Positions 35,901 to 48,924 of a DNA stretch of 64,000 nt are shown in pieces. The notes beneath the pieces are model-generated. The model saw only the letters and a program-made list of their open reading frames with translations. It was not told the origin of the DNA and did not search any database. This stretch comes from Tieghemostelium lacteum (Eukaryota > Evosea > Eumycetozoa > Dictyosteliales > Raperosteliaceae). Both the position numbers and the translations under genes were made by a program. The stretch is taken from positions 62,001 through 126,000 of the forward strand of contig LODT01000048.1 of assembly GCA_001606155.1 (NCBI GenBank), given 5' to 3'. Numbering within the stretch: position 1 is the first letter of the stretch; each line of letters starts with the position of its first letter.

Positions 35901-38900
35901 TACTATTTGGGTAGATTTGTTTGCTAATCTCTGAAATGGATTTCAGTGCTGTTGAATCAATAGATGTCTGAATCTGATTGGATTTAGCATTAAAAAGACT
36001 GGGGAATGTAGATCTTGCAATATGGAATGCAGATTCTGGTTCAAGGTTATACGAGTTGATTAAATCCAAAAATGATTTAAAATAGCCAGCAAAGTTCTCT
36101 GGAGTTGTATAAGAGCTCATAAACTCAGTATACTGAATAAGAGTACCCTGACATTTATCATAAAGATCAGCAACCAATTTGACATGTTGTTGAACAGTTT
36201 TCATATCCTCATCTTTAAATGGATCTCTACCACCATAACCACCATCCATTGAATCATCCTGAGAATCATTATCCGATGACATCAAATTTGGATTTATCAA
36301 AAATGATCTCTGTTTTGAAATCATTATAAAGAATGGAAATGCCAATTTACTAGTAACCAATAAACTATCTTTAAGTTTCATAATGGCACGTTTAAGATTT
36401 CTAGCAGGGTTCATTGCAATTTCATTCTTTAGTGCATCACCACCAGCTTGTGCTTCTAGTTTGCCTTCTGGAAGTTCCTCTAAAATCTCAATTCCAGACA
36501 TTTTAGCCAACAACTCTTTGAGAATAATCAAATCCAATGGGTGATTGCTATAGAGTTGGTTGATTACAAACTGCAATATAGGATCCAATTCAGTTGATGG
36601 ATATTTTCTATAGAAAAAACCAACAAAATTGGAGAGTGCTTGGAACCAATTTGCAATGTTAGAACCATCATCTTTTAATTTTGGTCTAGTTAGTGCAAAT
36701 CTAATTAAAAGTGCATGGGATAGGACATCATAGTCAAGAGGTGTAAGATACTTGAGTGCCTCTACAATTGACATGATGAGATTATCATAAGACTCTACAA
36801 CTACAATCAAAGTTTCCAGTACTAGACATGGATGATTATGACATAATTTAGCCATTCCTTTACCAAGTTGTTTTACATTATCTTTAGATAATCTTCTTAA
36901 CAGTTTCTTTGTATCTACAGTAACAGTCTCCTTAATGAGTACCATAGGTAAATAGTCATTATAATAATTCTTCCATTCATAATAGAATTGGTATCTGTTT
37001 TGATATGGGAATTTACTAATTAATTCCCAAACTTCATATGACATTACTGAATTGGCGGGAGATAATGACAGACCTGGTAGAAATACACTTGAAATCACAC
37101 CTTCGATATCAGTTTTTACTTTCTCTGGACATTGTTTCTAAAATTTTATCTGAATTAGAATTATAACTATTATATGAAATTTAAAGAGAGAGAGTGTGTG
37201 TACCTACATTTGTAAAAATCTCTTTAAAATATCTAAGTAATTTTGTAAAAAGTCTACTGTCTTGATATATATAGACATTGAGATAAGATAACAGTAGAAA
37301 TAAACTCTCTGATTTCTCTTGAAATGCTAAAAGATCGATTGGTAGTGATGTACCAGACTTAAGAGATGCAAATGAAATTGGTTTATACAATGGATCTAAA
37401 ATGTAAGATATTCTATTGATAACAGCTTGTGAAATTATACTAATACTTGTTAGATCAAAAAGACCTGACAATACTTTCATTAGTTTTTCAGTGGAACCAC
37501 TATTGTCATTGATACCCAACAGTGCAATTAACAAATTAAATTTCTGATTCTCCATTTGTAATTGTTCTTCACTGACTATAACTGGTGGTGGAGGTGATGT
37601 TGATTTATCTTTACTTGTGTCTTTTGATGATGGTGTGTTTAGTTCGTATTGTTCTGCAGCTGTTTTTATCAATTCATCTTTTTTGGACTTGTAATGAGTT
37701 TGTATGTTTTGATCTAGAGGTGCTAAGTGAGGGTATATTTGCTCTAGAGAGATAATCTTGTCTCTCAAGAGAACAGATGTCAAAAGATATAGTGATTTAG
37801 GTGCGACATATTCTTCTCTAGTGTCAGTAGGATTGGTGAGTGTGGAGAATGAAGGTGGATGATAAAACTGAAATTTAAAACCCAATAACTGAGGTACCGA
37901 ATCCACTTTAAAACATTGAATTAATCTGTTAAAACATTCAGTGTTCTCTAGATTCTGTTCATAACTATCCAATATGATATCCAATACTCTATTTGGATCC
38001 AAATTAAAATAACCAATTAATGACTTTATATTCTGAATAGTAGATTCAATTGTCGATTCATTCAAACCTGCTCCCTTATTCAACTCTGATAATATCTTTG
38101 AAAATCCTTCTGTATCCTCTTTGAATAAATTAAATTTAGCTTGTGTATATCTGGATTCAAGATTTAGATATATTAATATAATGCATTTCTATTCTTATCA
38201 ATTAGAACAGTACTTACGATTCTTTTGTATTTACTCTAATGATTTTGTTAAAATATCTTTTGGATGATGGTATAGTTTGAGTTTCTTCTAATAACTCAGT
38301 TTCCAATCTTTCTTTTAGAATGTTTGCGGATATTAAATTCTTATTGACAGATTCTTTAATTAATGGTAGCATTAATGCTTTATCATCTTGTTTAACTGGA
38401 GGACCCTCAATTTCTGTTGCTATAATCCAAAATATATCACCTAGAATGGAACCAAGGTTTTTTATATCCATATTCTTTTTTTATATTCAAATACAATGAC
38501 AATGTTAATACATGATTTAGTTGCGATTAATATAGCCTTCACCACACTCTCCTCTCACTTGTTTTCCTTCTCCTCATTCTATACATTGTATCAGACAGGA
38601 AATTAACCAAACACCAATATGAATAGTCAAAAATTGTCCACCAAGTATATCGTAAGGATACAATTAATTGTTTCGTAGATAGTGATAATGACAAAACTGT
38701 TGAATTAATAAATTACCTTTGCTGTGGATTCCAATGTTGTTATCAATGTTACTAAATTAACTTTCTTCAACATGTAATTCGTTACTAAACCATGATAAAA
38801 CATTTTTAATCTACTGTTTCTTTCAATTACATTATTTACATTCGATAATGTTTTAATCTGTGTGTTCCTACAAGTTGTAACAAGTTCACCAAACATATTA

Positions 38901-39037
38901 GTTGTTTTTGTTTACAATTAAATTTTCAAAAAATATACCTACGATTGATTTACAAATTCATTATTAACAACATTTAAAGTATCTGTATCAACTACCATTG
39001 GTGTATTTGCACCATCAGTAGTATTTATAGATGACAT
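32956..39037 (-). CDS. THO complex subunit 2 (THOC2/Tho2)
   Basis: Scaffold of the THO/TREX complex that couples transcription to mRNA export. Five exons fit: 39037-38943, 38867-38717, 38474-38218, 38150-37208 and 37137-32956, giving about 1875 residues. Family landmarks are strong: NIKSLIGYFNLDPNRVLDII, LLGFKFQFYHPP, KFPYQNRYQFYYEWKNYYND, EALKYLTPLDYDVL, SGIEILEELPEGKLEAQAGG, ISPELYTVFWSHTLYDI and FLQYCIFPRATF. The tail from about residue 1120 on is disordered: Ser/Thr-rich, then Lys/Asp/Arg-rich, then a long Arg-Asp-Gln repeat, ending in a Gln/Pro/Arg-rich stretch. Charged tails in THOC2 bind RNA and other export factors. The first two exons are short and rest on phase and splice-site fit; an ATG at 38896 would be an alternative start. 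Confidence 0.9.
33690..34190 (-). repeat. Coding tandem repeat (Arg-Asp-Gln units) in THOC2
   Basis: About 500 bases of 9-base units written TTTGATCTC or TTTGGTCTC on the plus strand, with 12-base variants that add an Asn codon. On the minus strand they read RDQ and RNDQ, residues about 1465-1630 of THOC2. One interruption near 34000-34060 (PMDLRGAPMPVLEDRSY) divides the array. Because unit lengths are multiples of three, other frames are also open, which explains several spurious overlapping frames here. Confidence 0.9.
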
Positions 39038-39281
39038 AATTGTAAAATGTTGATTTTGTTAAATTTGTGAAAATTAAAAAATGAAAAAAAAAAAAAAATT
39101 AAATTTCAAATATATAAAGATAAATTATAAATCCTAATATAATCTGATTATAAGAAATATAAATTATAAAGAATATGACACTGTTTAATAGAATTTATCA
39201 TTATTAAATATAAAAAATATTTTTAATTTAATTTTTTTTTTTTTTTTAAATATTTTTGACGAAAATCGACCGAGGATAAAA
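39038..39281. promoter_or_regulatory. Divergent promoter region (THOC2 / RPA49)
   Basis: About 245 bases of nearly pure A/T with an A run near 39085 and a T run near 39235, between divergent start codons of two genes of RNA synthesis and export. Shared control is possible but cannot be shown from the sequence. Confidence 0.4.
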
Positions 39282-40616
39282 ATGACAGATGTAAATTTAA
39301 ATGTAATCTCAGAGAAAGATTTAGGAAATAAACCATGTGTTATTAAATTCCCATGTGGATTACCACCACAATACTATATTGAATCAGAACCTAAATTTCA
39401 AAGTTATTCAAAAAAGATTAGTGGACAACCTAAACGATCAAGAGTAATCTTATCAGCCACAGAAAAAGTTGAATATGAATCCAACACCATTCCAAATGAC
39501 ACAGAAACTCATTTACAAAACCCATCAACCTCAAGTAAATTTGCAATGGGTGTATACGATAAATCCAAGAATACCTTAACCCTTATCCCAACCGATATAT
39601 ACGACATGAAACAATCAATCATTGGATATAGACTAACCCTAGAGAACCAAAATGTAACATCTCTATATACATATATACCTCCTAACAAAATTTTATTTGA
39701 AAATATATATTAATATAATTGTATTTTGTGTGTTAAAATAACAGACAAGTGGAATGTCAAAAGAAGAAAGATATGTGGAGATTAAGAAATTGGCTAATGA
39801 TTTTGGGTCAAAGATTACAAAGAAGAAAATGCAAAAGATGGAGATGGAGAATGTGGAGAATTTGGATATAGAAAAGACAGCAAAAGCAGTTGGAAGTCAT
39901 CAGAATTTGGCTGCTGATAAGGAATCAGATGAGAAACCATTGGATTTACCACCATTTAATAAGAGTACAAGTAAAGAAGTTGAAGTTTATCCTATTGATG
40001 AGATATTACCAATTAAGGTTTACTTCCATTTGAATGCTTTAACTTTTAGTAAATTTGTTGAAACCTCTCAGGAATTGGATAGTAAATATCCAAAATACTT
40101 TAATGCCATTATACAAAGACTAAAAGCATCAGGATCAGCTGATACACCAGTTCACAAAGATGACATTGAACATGCATGTAAGATTCTGTCATTTATGTAT
40201 TTCACCATATTACTTCTCACCAAAAAATCAGTATCCGAACTCACCAATCAAGGTTGTCATCATGACATTAAAAACTATCTTTTAGATACTTTTGCTCATA
40301 AAGTAACTAAAGAGTATGTATATTTATTTCCTCATACTCAATATAGTAAATATTAATATATATCTATAGTAAAATATTTTTAATGGATGAAAATAGAATT
40401 AAAATTATAAATTATATGGTTATTTTATCATTACATTTAGAAGATTTTGTAGCAAAGAATGTTCCATTATTAGCACAAGCAGTATCCATGACAGTACCAG
40501 CTATCGAAAAGCATTATTTACGTGTTGGTTGTAAATCTCATAGAAGATCAAATGATGAGAGATATTACAGTTTAGAAACTCCACTTCAATTCCCAAAATC
40601 AAAATTTGCAAAATAA
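39282..40616 (+). CDS. RNA polymerase I subunit A49 (RPA49/POLR1E)
   Basis: Exons 39282-39653, 39745-40313 and 40370-40616 give about 395 residues. The N-terminal dimerisation domain, which pairs with A34.5/PAF49, includes SSKFAMGVYDKSKNTLTLIP. The linker has the basic SKITKKKMQKME and the conserved VEVYPIDEILP. The C-terminal tandem winged-helix part contains RIKIINYMVILSLHLEDFV and the ending YSLETPLQFPKSKF, which parallels the yeast C-terminus. The third exon is entered with GA plus T (Asp), giving DKIFLMDENRIK. It acts in the nucleolus on rRNA synthesis. I consider the identity firm although A49 is a poorly conserved family. Confidence 0.88.
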
Positions 40617-40780
40617 ACAAATTACCAGGAACTACTATTTATGCAATACTGAAATAGTATATTATTTACAAAATTTATCACAAGTTGGAGAAAAAAGAGA
40701 GCTTTATTTGTATTAAATTTCAGGACCTCTACCAAGTGAGATACCAGATATCGAATTGAAAAGCTTACTAATCAAAGTTT
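40617..40780 (+). other. Coding-like relic after RPA49
   Basis: Between two convergent genes the sequence keeps short stretches that read like protein: LPGTTIYAILK at about 40622, LQNLSQVGEKRELYL further on, and, after a TTTCAG that looks like a splice acceptor, GPLPSEIPDIELKSLLIKV ending in TGA. They do not join in phase to RPA49, whose C-terminus is already complete. It may be a remnant of a lost gene or an untranslated 3' region. Confidence 0.25.
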
Positions 40781-40794
40781 GAACTATTTATTGA

Positions 40795-43700
40795 TCAATA
40801 TTTAATAAAATGATTGGTATTTATGGAATGAAATTCACCTAAATTCAGTTGATGCACATCAGTGGTATATGGTAAATAAATAAAATAGGAATAATAACAA
40901 TGGGAGTAATTGTATATTGGGGGAATAACAACACTGTGCACTTTAAATATTTTGAGTGACTTGATGCTTTGGTTTTGGTTGATAACTGATAAGATAGAAT
41001 CAATATATTGTTTTGGTGGTTGTAATGATAATATAAAATTAACTTTTTTAAGATTAGGTTTCTTAAATTGCTCCATCTCTTGAAGTGTATGATGGTCACC
41101 AAAAATAGTTAATGATTCCAATTCAATTTCTGGTGACATTATAAAGTCTACAACCTCTCTATTCAATTGACATGCAGCGTTAACTTGGAGGAAAATGGAT
41201 TGCAGGTTCAAGAATAGATTTGGTTTCAGTTGACCATCGAATTTATTAAAATACGCTAAAATCAAATGAGTGCATGATAATGTGAGACTAACTATTCTAT
41301 CGAGATTTGGAAGTCTACCATATTGAGCCTTAAGTGTTAATGCAATTTGATATTTGAATGTTGTGGGGTGTGATGTTTGGTGGTTTATGATATGATCAAT
41401 GATAGATTTTATAGATTCAATCAATTCAGTATTATAGGTAGCTGGATATCCAAAATAGAGTTTATCCAAAGTAGAGGAATTGTTTAAAAACAATTTTTGA
41501 AAAATAGCATCAATCTGTGATATTCTGTTGGAATTGAGTTCATAGATGAATGAAAATTTAACTGATTCGAGTTTAAAACAATGATTCATCATTTGTAAGA
41601 TACAATTGAGTGTCATATCATCTCTGATTTCAATATCTAAATGTGTGAGATTAGACATTTCTCTGTTAACTAAATATATCATTGGTCTAGAGATTGTCAG
41701 TGATGATAATTGATAGAATATATCTTCAACATCTTGATAATGGAATCTTTCAAGATCTTTATAGTTGAGATGATAACATCCCAATGACATGAATGACCAT
41801 TTTCTTCGAGATATTTGGTATTTATCTGGTAGTCTCTGATTTAATTGAATTTTATAGTGTTGAAATGTGAGACAAACACTTTTAAAGAACAATTTAGATA
41901 CCAATGAAAGTGAGAGAATATCTGATGGTTTGGTTGATTTATCACGAGTGATATATCCAACTAATTTTTGAATGATGAGATTGTTGAAATTTTGTTCAAT
42001 TTTGTTGTGATTAAAGGTAAAACCAGTCAGAGTGAAATCATTGAGATATTCTAAAATCTGAATATCATTCTCTTTGATATATCGTAAAATACTCTTTTTA
42101 GAGATAACATCAAATGATTTAAATTGTTTCAAGAGGTTATCTTTAAGTGATGAATCTAGTGAGATTAGTGGTTTAAAATACATGAGTGTCATGTTAATTG
42201 AGTGAATTGAAAGTTCAACTAAATTCCATTGGTTGATTATACCACTGACAAGTTGATTGTGAATTCTAATGATATCTTGTTGAGGAATATCAATGTGATT
42301 GTTTTTGTTGTTGAATATCAGTTGATGAACTGAATCAAATACTTTGAGATTATCCTCAAAAATGAGCTTTATCTTTGTAAATGGAATTGTATTGGTATCA
42401 TCTGTTGTATAATCAACACACAATAAAGATTCCACAAATCTTTCATATCCATTTGAGATATCCAGTAGATTTGTCAATAATTTGAATGTCATCTGACGTG
42501 CCATGGTGTTTATATTGTAATTTGTATATGTATAGACAATTAAGTTTGGTACCATTTGGAAATATCTATTCATTAGTTTGGTTACTTGTGTTTCCAAGTT
42601 GATGAATCTACTTAAACCATCTAGAATACCCAAAATTCTGTAAAGATTTTGATTCTTATTGGTGGATTTAAATTCCATGTCAATCATTGAATCTAAATTC
42701 TCTTGAATGAATTTTTCACCAATCTGACCCAAATCAATGAAATGTTTGAAAATCTCAATGAGTTGGTTTGAGTCATTCAAGAGTTCTTTGGTTTGTTTGA
42801 AGAGATATTTAATCTCTTTGATATCAGATAGATATGGGTATATAATATCAAACTTAACCATTAAGCTTTTATTATCACTTTCAATAGTCTTAATGAATGA
42901 TCGAATGGTTATTTCAAACAGTTGTTTGGCTTCTTTTGGATTCTTTTGTTTGATGATATTATAGAATCTCAAAATTGAATTAAAGAAAGTTTCATCTCTA
43001 ACCAACCATTTCTTGTTACTGTTTATAGCACCAATTAATTTAGGTATCATATTGGTATATGTTGAAACCTTATCAAATGCCATGAAAAACTCCAACAAAT
43101 AACAGAAATGCTCTTTTGACTTTGACCCAGCTTTTTTTATATAATCGTATAGTTTGGTCGAGTTTTTGTTGGTTTTAATGGAGTGAAAAATGGATGGTTT
43201 CAAAAGTAGTTGGTTGAGATAAATAATGAAGTTACAATGCTTTTTGGTATATTTAGTGACAATGTCTTTGAAATTGGAAATTGTGAATTCAGGGTTTGAT
43301 GCTAAAAGAGTGGTGTAGAATTCATAGAGTGTGAGGTTCAGTGAATTTTGGTTTTTGTGCATAATTTTACAATTTTTAGTGAGAAATTCAATGAAATTGT
43401 TAAAGTGTTTTGGTTGAACGATACCATAACGTTCAATGTAGAGTCCCCAAACACTCAGAAAATAAACATAGTTATTTTTCATATCTATAGCATCCCAAAA
43501 GTAATCGTATAGCTCTTGTAAATGATCTCTGATGAAGCTACTTTCTATCATGTATTCAGCAAATGTGAAGAGAGTAATATTGTTTCTTTGTTCTTTAGGT
43601 TTAGATTTCCAACTCAAATAGAAATTCAGAGATTCTTTTTCAATGATTTCAATTCCATAGTATTGAATCAAATAGTGTAGGTATTTGGGTTGATGAGTCC

Positions 43701-44618
43701 GTGCTCTGTTGAATATTCTAGCAATATCTTGAGATACTTTGGTTCCACATATTATATCATGCATGGAGTAGGTAGGTATTCTTGAGGATGGACTATATTG
43801 GTAGATAAAGGGAATCAATTGAATATATTCATCTTTGAGTTCAAGAATATCCTCTTTTGTTAGATTCTGAAATGTCAGAATACACAGATAGAATACCAAC
43901 ATATCTGAAATTTTTGAATGATCTTGAAAACCATGTTTTTCACCTTTTAAAAACACCTGTATTACCTCTCTGATGGTCTGAAGAGAGAATTTCTCTTTTC
44001 TAATCAAATCATCTCTATTTATAAAATTCTTTTCTACTTCTTGTCTATTTACACCAGATCCATCTTGGAAATATATTTGATTGATGAATGAGAATGCAGT
44101 TAAATACCAATTGTGTTTAACATTTGCATACTCTGATGCCTATATAATCAATATGATTAATAAATGAATATTGATGGGGTTTTATGTATAATTGAACTTA
44201 CATCTAGAAATAAAGATAATGGTAGTGAGTATTCACTTTGTTCATTAAGGTTTCCATATAATGTTTGATCTTGACGAAATAGAGCATTAATGATTGTTGG
44301 GTCTTTTGATTCTAATAATTTACGATAAATTGATTTTCTGTGGAGCGTTAACATATCATCGTAATAATTTAATAGCATAACTGTTTTATAGTGTTGTTCA
44401 TTGTGGCAGTTTGGTTGATATTCATCAAACCACTTTAAAAGTTTCGAAAAAAACATATAGTCATGTTTCACTGTTTCAACAATAGATCCAAAAATATCCC
44501 TTTCATATTTTGTAGAGCAATGTATAATTAATAATTTTTCAATTTTCTCTATAAATTCATTAACTGCTTCTGAGTAGATAATAATATCGGAAGGGGGAAA
44601 TAGTAATTGTGAGCTCAT
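40795..44618 (-). CDS. Long helical F-box-like/LRR protein (about 1253 aa)
   Basis: Exons 44618-44202 and 44139-40795 give about 1253 residues. The first 850 residues are predicted almost wholly helical (for example TKLYDYIKKAGSKSKEHFCY, KNPKEAKQLFEITIRSFIKT) with no domain I know. A divergent F-box follows near residues 855-910 (IIQKLVGYITRDKS, then LSLSLVSKLFFKSVCLTFQ). The last 350 residues are irregular leucine-rich repeats (LTHLDIEIRDDM, LKSLKIFKVHSV). Architecture is shared with the 8950-12470 gene, so both come from one dictyostelid family. The F-box usually comes first in such proteins; here it is preceded by a huge helical region. A part of this gene is copied in decayed form just upstream (44771-45735). 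SCF adaptor function is inference. Confidence 0.75.
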
Positions 44619-44770
44619 TCAAAATAAATATTAATTTATGTATTTTGGTATTATAAATAAGTCTTTAATTCAAATAAAAAAAAAAATGACAACAATTTTT
44701 TTTTGTGATACTTGAAAATAATCTCTTCATTGGCTTTTACAATTACTATATCGTCTCGATTCATACAATG

Positions 44771-45735
44771 GGTTTGTTTGAAGAGATATTTAATCTCTTT
44801 GATATCAGATAGATATGGGTATATAATATCAAACTTAACCATTAAACTTTTATAATAAAAGCCTATCCTTTTATTATCACTTTCAATAGTCTTAATGAAT
44901 GATCGAATGGTTATTTCAAACAGTTGTTTGGCTTCTTTTGAATTCTTTTGTTGATGATATTATAGAATCTCAAAATTGAATTAAAGAAAGATTCATCTCT
45001 AACCAACCATTTCTTGTTACTGTTTATAGCGCCAATAATTTGAGGTATCATATTGGTGTATATTGAAACCTTTTCATATGCATGAAAAACTCCAACAAAT
45101 AACAGAAATGCTCTGGTGACTTTGACCCAGCTTTTTTTATATAATCGTATAGATTGGTTGAGTTTTTGTTGAGTGAAAAATGGAATGTTTCAAAAGTAGT
45201 TGGTTGAGATAAATAATGAAGTTACAATGCTTTTTGGTATATTTTGTTATAATGTCTTTGAAATTGGAAATTGTATTCAGGATTTAATGCTAAAAGGGTG
45301 TTGTGGAATTCTTAGAGTGTGGGGTTCTTAGCATTTATGTTTTTGGTCATAATTCTATATTTATTGGAGAGAAATTAAATGAAATTGTTAAAGTGTTTTG
45401 GTTGAACGATACCAAAATGTTCTATGTAGAGTCCCCAAACACTCAGAAAATAACCATAGTTTTAGTACTATCTATAGCATCCCAAAGTAATCGTATAGCT
45501 CTTGTAAATGATCTCTGATGAAGCTACTTTATATCATGTATTCAGCAAATGTGTAGAGAGTAATATTGTTTCTTTGTTCTTTAGGTTTAGATTTCCAACT
45601 CAAATAGAAATTCAGCGTTGATGAAGTAGAGCCATAATGATTGTTGGGTCTTTTGATTCTAATAATTTACGATATATTGATTTCCTGTAGAGTGTTATCG
45701 GATAGTTGAACCAATTTAATAGCATAACTGTTTTA
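44771..45735 (-). pseudogene. Decayed partial duplicate of the 1253-aa F-box-like gene
   Basis: Bases 44771-45616 copy the neighbouring gene from about 42793 to 43633 with high identity, and 45617-45735 copy its first exon from about 44277 to 44396. The stretch between (about 43634-44276 of the parent, including its intron) is missing. Small deletions and insertions break the frame repeatedly; for example about 19 bases are inserted at 44853 and single bases are lost near 44952. No start codon remains in frame. Its orientation is the same as the parent, so it arose by tandem duplication and then decayed. Identity above about nine in ten suggests a recent event. The 80 bases on its left (44691-44770) do not match the parent. 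Confidence 0.88.
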
Positions 45736-45781
45736 ATGATTTGAGTCCAATTCCGAGGATTTAAGTAATTTTATTAAGTAG

Positions 45782-45871
45782 TGCAACTATTATATTTAAT
45801 AGTCTAGAGATAATATATATATAAATAGAATTATATATATATTATCTCTAGACTATTAGATATAATAGTTA
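45782..45871. repeat. Palindrome made of two LTR tails head to head
   Basis: Two copies of the LTR end lie in opposite orientation around a centre near 45830, forming a near-perfect inverted repeat of about 45 bases per arm. The right arm matches the 3' LTR tail (49079-49121) in direct orientation; the left arm is its reverse complement. Confidence 0.85.
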
Positions 45872-47906
45872 GATGGCGTCGACTGCTTAAAAAATTATAA
45901 TAATTATTTAGATCTATATTGTTATACTCCCATAAATAACCTTAGTTTCTATAAAGATGTATAAATATAATTTAGATGATATAGAGAATGACGAGGTAGA
46001 TTCCTCTGGTGATAAGGTTGAGATGATAACCGAATTCACAAGTATGTTTAAATCCATGAAAGAGGACATCTTTCAAGAAATGGATAGAAAAAATCTTGGA
46101 AAGGTTAGAGGTGGTTATCCAGAAACACCTGATAAAAAAATAAATAATTTAAAAATAAATTAGTTGATTAATAAAGAAAAAAATACATAAAAATAAAGAA
46201 AAAAAAAAAAAGGGTTGTTTGTATACATGTCTATGACAAGAGATTTTACATAGAAGCTGATGCTTCGCTAGATAGAGTCGGATACGAACGTATACGAAGA
46301 GATTAGGGTAGATGTGCCTATTATAATTAATGATGATGTGGAATCGGTGATTAGACCTGAAGGTCTGTATAGGAATACCGATAAGGGTATTGAGATTGAT
46401 GAATCTCTGCAGATTGACATGGATGTCAATAGTAATAGTAATATACCATATGATATGGAGGTTGATGTACCTTTGAAGATTGGCAAGGAGGCCAATAGAG
46501 AATTATGGAATAAATATAATACGAGAACCACTGATTCAAACGACGATATAATAGCACAGCAGATGACACCTTAATAGACTAGAAAAGAACAAAAGGATCA
46601 GATATTCACAATCTCTATAGATATAATAACAAACTTACCCCCATCTACAATGAGCAATAAGACATACGATGCGGTGTTAACGGTAATTTGTCATCTATCT
46701 AAATACACTAGATTGATACCAATGAATATAAAAGACACTACAGAAAAGGTAGTAGATATTTTGATAAACCATATATTTAATGTACATGGTTGGCCAGGTA
46801 ACATCATTACTGACTCAGACCCACGATTTACGGCATATTGGAATGAGATTATGCAAAAAATCAAAACCCACAACTCATTACCATACCATCATTCTACGAA
46901 TGGATTGGTTGAAAGGATGATACAACAGTATCGAGTATACTAAGGATGGTTTTATCTGAGGTAAATGATGAGTATCTACATAATGTAGCATGGAATAAAT
47001 TGATAAAAAACAATTGGATTGAGCATTTATCTGATATACAGTTCTACATCAACAACGCTTACCATAAGGGTATAGGTTGTTCACCTCTTGTAGCTTTACA
47101 GGGTCATACACCTTTCAATAACATTACTCAGAGATTTTGTCATGAAAGTATATAAAATACCCGAGATTCACGAACTCATTAAAAGGAAAAGATATATACA
47201 ATTAATGGTCAGGGATAGTCTTTGGAGAGATAAATTGTTAATGATACAGAGCTCAAATGAAAGTAGAAGACATCATGACATTAAAGTTGGTGATACAGTA
47301 TTTTATTTATCAAATTATAAAGGATTACTAGGAAAGCATAAGTTGGATCCAATATAAATTGGACCTGTACAGGTAATCGATGTGAAAGGAAACCGAGTTA
47401 CTGTGACTGGTACAGACCAAAATGGAAAAGAGATCTTCAAAGTCCTAGACTCCGAATGGAAAAAAGAATAAATACCGGTATACAAATGGATGAGAGTGAA
47501 TCATATGACCAGCAAAATACACTAGAAGATCTAGTAGAAATAAGCGCAATAGGGTCATTAGAAGAGAGCAATGAACAAGAAATGGACACGAGTGAAGATA
47601 GTACAAATCAAACCCAGTGGAATGATTATATTACAAAAAACCAATAAAGATGAAAACCACAAGCTAGCCTATAAAATCTTGACCTACTGATGGATATAAA
47701 AAACACAAGAATGTTGAAAGATTGGATAAATCATATAGATGATAAAAAAGATAGGTATGATGAAGACCTTTCCGTGTCCGGACGCGCCATTCAGTACAAT
47801 ATCATTGGATATACCTGGACCTGAGTCCTATTAAAAGCAATGGGAGAACATAGATGCTGTGTTGGATTTTAGTGATGGGACCGATGGTGCTGCAACACGA
47901 GTAATA

Positions 47907-48049
47907 ACGTTAGTAGATGGGGTAGACTGTCTTCAACCGGGTACTCTACAGGATATAATGTTAGTAGATGGGTTGATGGTCTTCAACCGGGTCCACTACA
48001 GGATACAACGTTGGTAGAAGGGGTTGTAGGCCAACAACCTGTACTTCAC
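47907..48049 (+). repeat. Imperfect tandem repeat, about 50 bases x 3, within the fossil element
   Basis: Three units start with a variant of GTTAGTAGATGGGGT and continue with CTTCAACCGGGTAC..CTACAGGATA; the third is shorter and more diverged. They are the most GC-rich bases in the neighbourhood. Confidence 0.75.
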
Positions 48050-48924
48050 AATGATCAAATGCAAGTAGATCTACAAGGAAAAAAGGATAATGCTGGTAAA
48101 AGGGTAGTAAATGAGGTTGTAAACCAACAACTGGTAAGTTTACTGCCGGAGGACAGGGCTAAAAGGGTGACTGATATGCTCGTAGCGAGGTTGATCTGGG
48201 ACTTTACAACATATAGTGCACCAAGAGTTAGCAGGAGTCCAAGGTAAAAGCATTTTGGGATCATTGGATAGTAGTGTCTACAGAATCTGGAAATACCAAA
48301 GGAAAAAGGTGGGTGGAGTATCTTCAACGAAATTCCAGAAATGAAGAAGCTGCTCATAGAATATTGGATGATTTACTCATGGATATTGAGAAGTTCAAAA
48401 AGATTGAACTGGAATCTTACATAGATATCAAGAACTCAAATCATCTGAAAGACTGGATAGAAATCCTCAGGAAAGAGAAGGATGAGAGAACCAACAAATG
48501 GAGAAATAATGTTACAGAATTATTTGAGCTAGAGGAAAAGGAGCCAACCAAGACCAAAGAGATTACTAGTCTAGTTGAAACGATACTTAACTCTAGAATG
48601 GGTGTTGGTATGTTACGTATAATGGCTAAAAAATGGGTAACTGGTAAGAGAAAGAGAAAAAGTGGATCAGCTCAGAAGATCTTAAAGACAAAGGTTAAAC
48701 CAAGGATAGTGCCAATTACTATCAAGAGAAATCAAATGTCTCACAAGTAACCAAAGATATGTGAAGGAATGTCTTCAAGATAAATACAATGACCAAGTAG
48801 TATCGTCTCTATTTATCTTAACAGATAGGATAGATGTTAAGCTAGTAAAAAAAAAAAAAATTATTCGCATACAAAGGTATTAAAATTCCCACTTACCTTC
48901 AAAATCCTAGTAAAGAAGGGGGAA

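Noticed and set aside
38705-38896. A separate 63-residue gene starting MFGELVTT
   Set aside because: It carries good splice sites on both sides and fits as the second exon of THOC2.
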